DNA from: Alphaproteobacteria bacterium | Lineage (GTDB): Bacteria > Pseudomonadota > Alphaproteobacteria > Micavibrionales > Micavibrionaceae | Direction of reading: 5' to 3' | Assembly (NCBI GenBank): GCA_030147745.1 | Contig: JASBUS010000061.1 | Location: 1 to 64,000 of the forward strand | Length of the DNA stretch: 64,000 bases | Translations under genes and position numbers: made by a program | Part shown: positions 62,689 through 64,000 of the stretch, in pieces | Position numbering within the stretch: the stretch's first letter is position 1 | How the letters are laid out: each line of letters opens with the position of its first letter | The notes under the pieces: model-generated | Databases searched by the model: none | Seen by the model: only the letters and a program-made list of their open reading frames with translations | What the model was told of the DNA's origin: nothing

Positions 62689-64000
62689 ATGATAAATTAC
62701 AAAAAACAGACCGTAAAACGCACATTATCTGTGCGAATCATGCTGAGCATTAGCTTTGCGCTAACGTTGCTCCTGTTTACAGGGGGCGCGGCGCGCAATG
62801 CTGAGGCCTGCTGTTCATGTTGCTTATTCACAGACCATATGAACGAACACCAAGACACAATCAGCACAATCCAAGATGCAACAGCGGATGCCATTGAAGC
62901 ATTAGTCAACTTTCTATATGCAGATAGTCCAAACACATTTTGGGAGGCTATGGTTCTTCCGCAGCTCCGCATCATGACCCTAGAGCTTAGCAGCCTAATT
63001 TCAAACTTCCCTGCAGCCTTTGGCGGTATGCTTGACGGTGAATCGAGTCAATACGCAATACAAAAATTAGAAAGTCTACAAGGTGAAATCGCACGCAGAC
63101 AAATCCCTGCTGTGTCTATGTGTCAATATGCCACATTATCAAAATCCTTAGAAGCTTCTGAAGTCGCGCGCCACGAGACTGCACGCGTATTTGCAATGAT
63201 GGGCACAAAAAGACATAGCCTGAACAGTGACTTTGTTGGTGCTGATGCCCCGACCGACGATATCACCGCACGCTACAATCAATTTAAAAACAAATATTGT
63301 ATGGATGTTGCCGGTTCTGTCGATTTTGGGGGCCTCTTAAATGGCGTTTGTAATGGTGTCGCTAACACTGACAGCGCATCAGGTGGTCCAGACGGCCCAA
63401 ATGATAAAGCCGTTGACTCAAATCTACACACAGTTGTGCGTAAGAAAAACCGTGACGTTGACTTTGCACAAATGCTCGGCCTTCCAAAGACCCTTAATGT
63501 CGCAATGTTCCCAGGCTACGGCCCTGGAGAAAGCCGCTCACAAATCGAAGATATCGTCGCGCTCGGCAAAAATTTATATGGAACAAATGCAACAATACGC
63601 TTCCCCGTAGAAAATTTGAAAGCCTCTGCCGACGAAAAAAACTTAGAACGCTACAAATTACTTAAATTACGCGCTCTACAAGCCAAAAGAAACGCTGCTT
63701 ATTACAGCTTTGCTAACTATATTGGTATGAAGTCCGCCACCGATAAAGCTGACGGCACGGAGCTCGCAGCTAAGGCGCCTGTAGAAAACTTACTCAATGC
63801 ACTTGGAATCGATAATTCAGCCGATAACGGTACGAATGATTATTTTAACAAACTTGGCTTAGGCTTAAATGAATCAAGCCCAAGCTACTGGGCACAAATG
63901 GATATTTTAACGAAGAAAATTTATCAAAATCCGAGTTTCTTCGTAAATCTATACGACAACCCATCAAATGTAAAAAGGCAGCAAGCCGCACTAGAATCAA
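62689..64000 (+). CDS. Cys-rich exported protein, T4BSS-linked (partial, runs off the end)
   Basis: At least 437 codons, open through the last base of the window. A basic start and long hydrophobic core (19-35) form a signal peptide with cleavage near NAEA/CC. The mature start is CCSCC, a very unusual Cys cluster (41, 42, 44, 45). The rest is mainly helical, with more Cys at about 145, 204 and 219 and a GPGESRSQIEDI stretch. AGGGG lies directly before the ATG. No known family recognised. It is divergent from the dotI operon, so it may be an accessory of the secretion system. The C-terminus is missing. Confidence 0.7.
   Translation, partial: MINYKKQTVKRTLSVRIMLSISFALTLLLFTGGAARNAEACCSCCLFTDHMNEHQDTISTIQDATADAIEALVNFLYADSPNTFWEAMVLPQLRIMTLELSSLISNFPAAFGGMLDGESSQYAIQKLESLQGEIARRQIPAVSMCQYATLSKSLEASEVARHETARVFAMMGTKRHSLNSDFVGADAPTDDITARYNQFKNKYCMDVAGSVDFGGLLNGVCNGVANTDSASGGPDGPNDKAVDSNLHTVVRKKNRDVDFAQMLGLPKTLNVAMFPGYGPGESRSQIEDIVALGKNLYGTNATIRFPVENLKASADEKNLERYKLLKLRALQAKRNAAYYSFANYIGMKSATDKADGTELAAKAPVENLLNALGIDNSADNGTNDYFNKLGLGLNESSPSYWAQMDILTKKIYQNPSFFVNLYDNPSNVKRQQAALES

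Overview
The window reads as ordinary chromosome of a Gram-negative alphaproteobacterium with medium-low G+C (my estimate by eye, mid-40s percent). Pointers are a BigR/SqrR-type persulfide-sensing ArsR regulator next to split YeeE/YedE genes, the prkA-yeaH-spoVR trio, rpsA near pyrF-trpF, many outer-membrane and periplasmic proteins, and at the right edge a DotI-DotH-DotG type IVB secretion core. A free-living or epibiotic lineage such as the Micavibrionales would fit, but I cannot prove the taxon. I saw no insertion sequence, prophage, CRISPR array, tRNA or rRNA.

Layout: 0.3-5 kb holds a DEDDh exonuclease, a membrane-anchored unknown, a large SLBB polysaccharide-export protein and a family 2 glycosyltransferase. 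5-9.4 kb (minus strand) is one transcription unit: three tandem paralogues of an unrecognised 175-182 residue family followed by a ClpA-type unfoldase with a very divergent N-domain. 9.4-13 kb holds a TrhP-like U32 protein and two unknowns. 13.1-14.6 kb is a sulfur-responsive ArsR repressor with a clear palindromic operator and two half-size YeeE/YedE carriers. 14.6-17.1 kb has three tandem AIM24-family genes. 18.6-24 kb is the PrkA kinase, YeaH and SpoVR stress operon. 24.3-27.1 kb holds a DUF481 outer-membrane protein and a CPA2 cation/proton antiporter.

27.3-31.5 kb is the most striking block: a Wzx-like flippase, a sulfotransferase with an N-terminal signal anchor, a second sulfotransferase with a twin-arginine signal, and a CysQ-type PAP phosphatase with a Sec signal peptide. 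All four are in tight tandem. Together they suggest PAPS-dependent sulfation of an envelope glycan outside the cytoplasm, an arrangement otherwise typical of the eukaryotic Golgi.

32.9-35.7 kb is an ECF sigma factor translationally coupled to a membrane-anchored VWA protein. 35.7-43 kb has membrane proteins (M50-like, YeiH, DUF3147, CPBP protease, acyltransferase 3) and an ABC exporter. 44.1-49.4 kb is housekeeping (guaA, rpsA, pyrF, trpF). 49.4-56.9 kb has an MFS carrier, a thioesterase, a toxin-first PIN/RHH pair, ArsC, a ThiE-like protein, a three-gene ABC-2 exporter and a GNAT-like protein. 57.3-62.4 kb (minus) carries a DotF/TraP-like protein, DotG, DotH and DotI in the conserved order. 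A divergent Cys-rich exported protein (62689 onward) runs off the right end.
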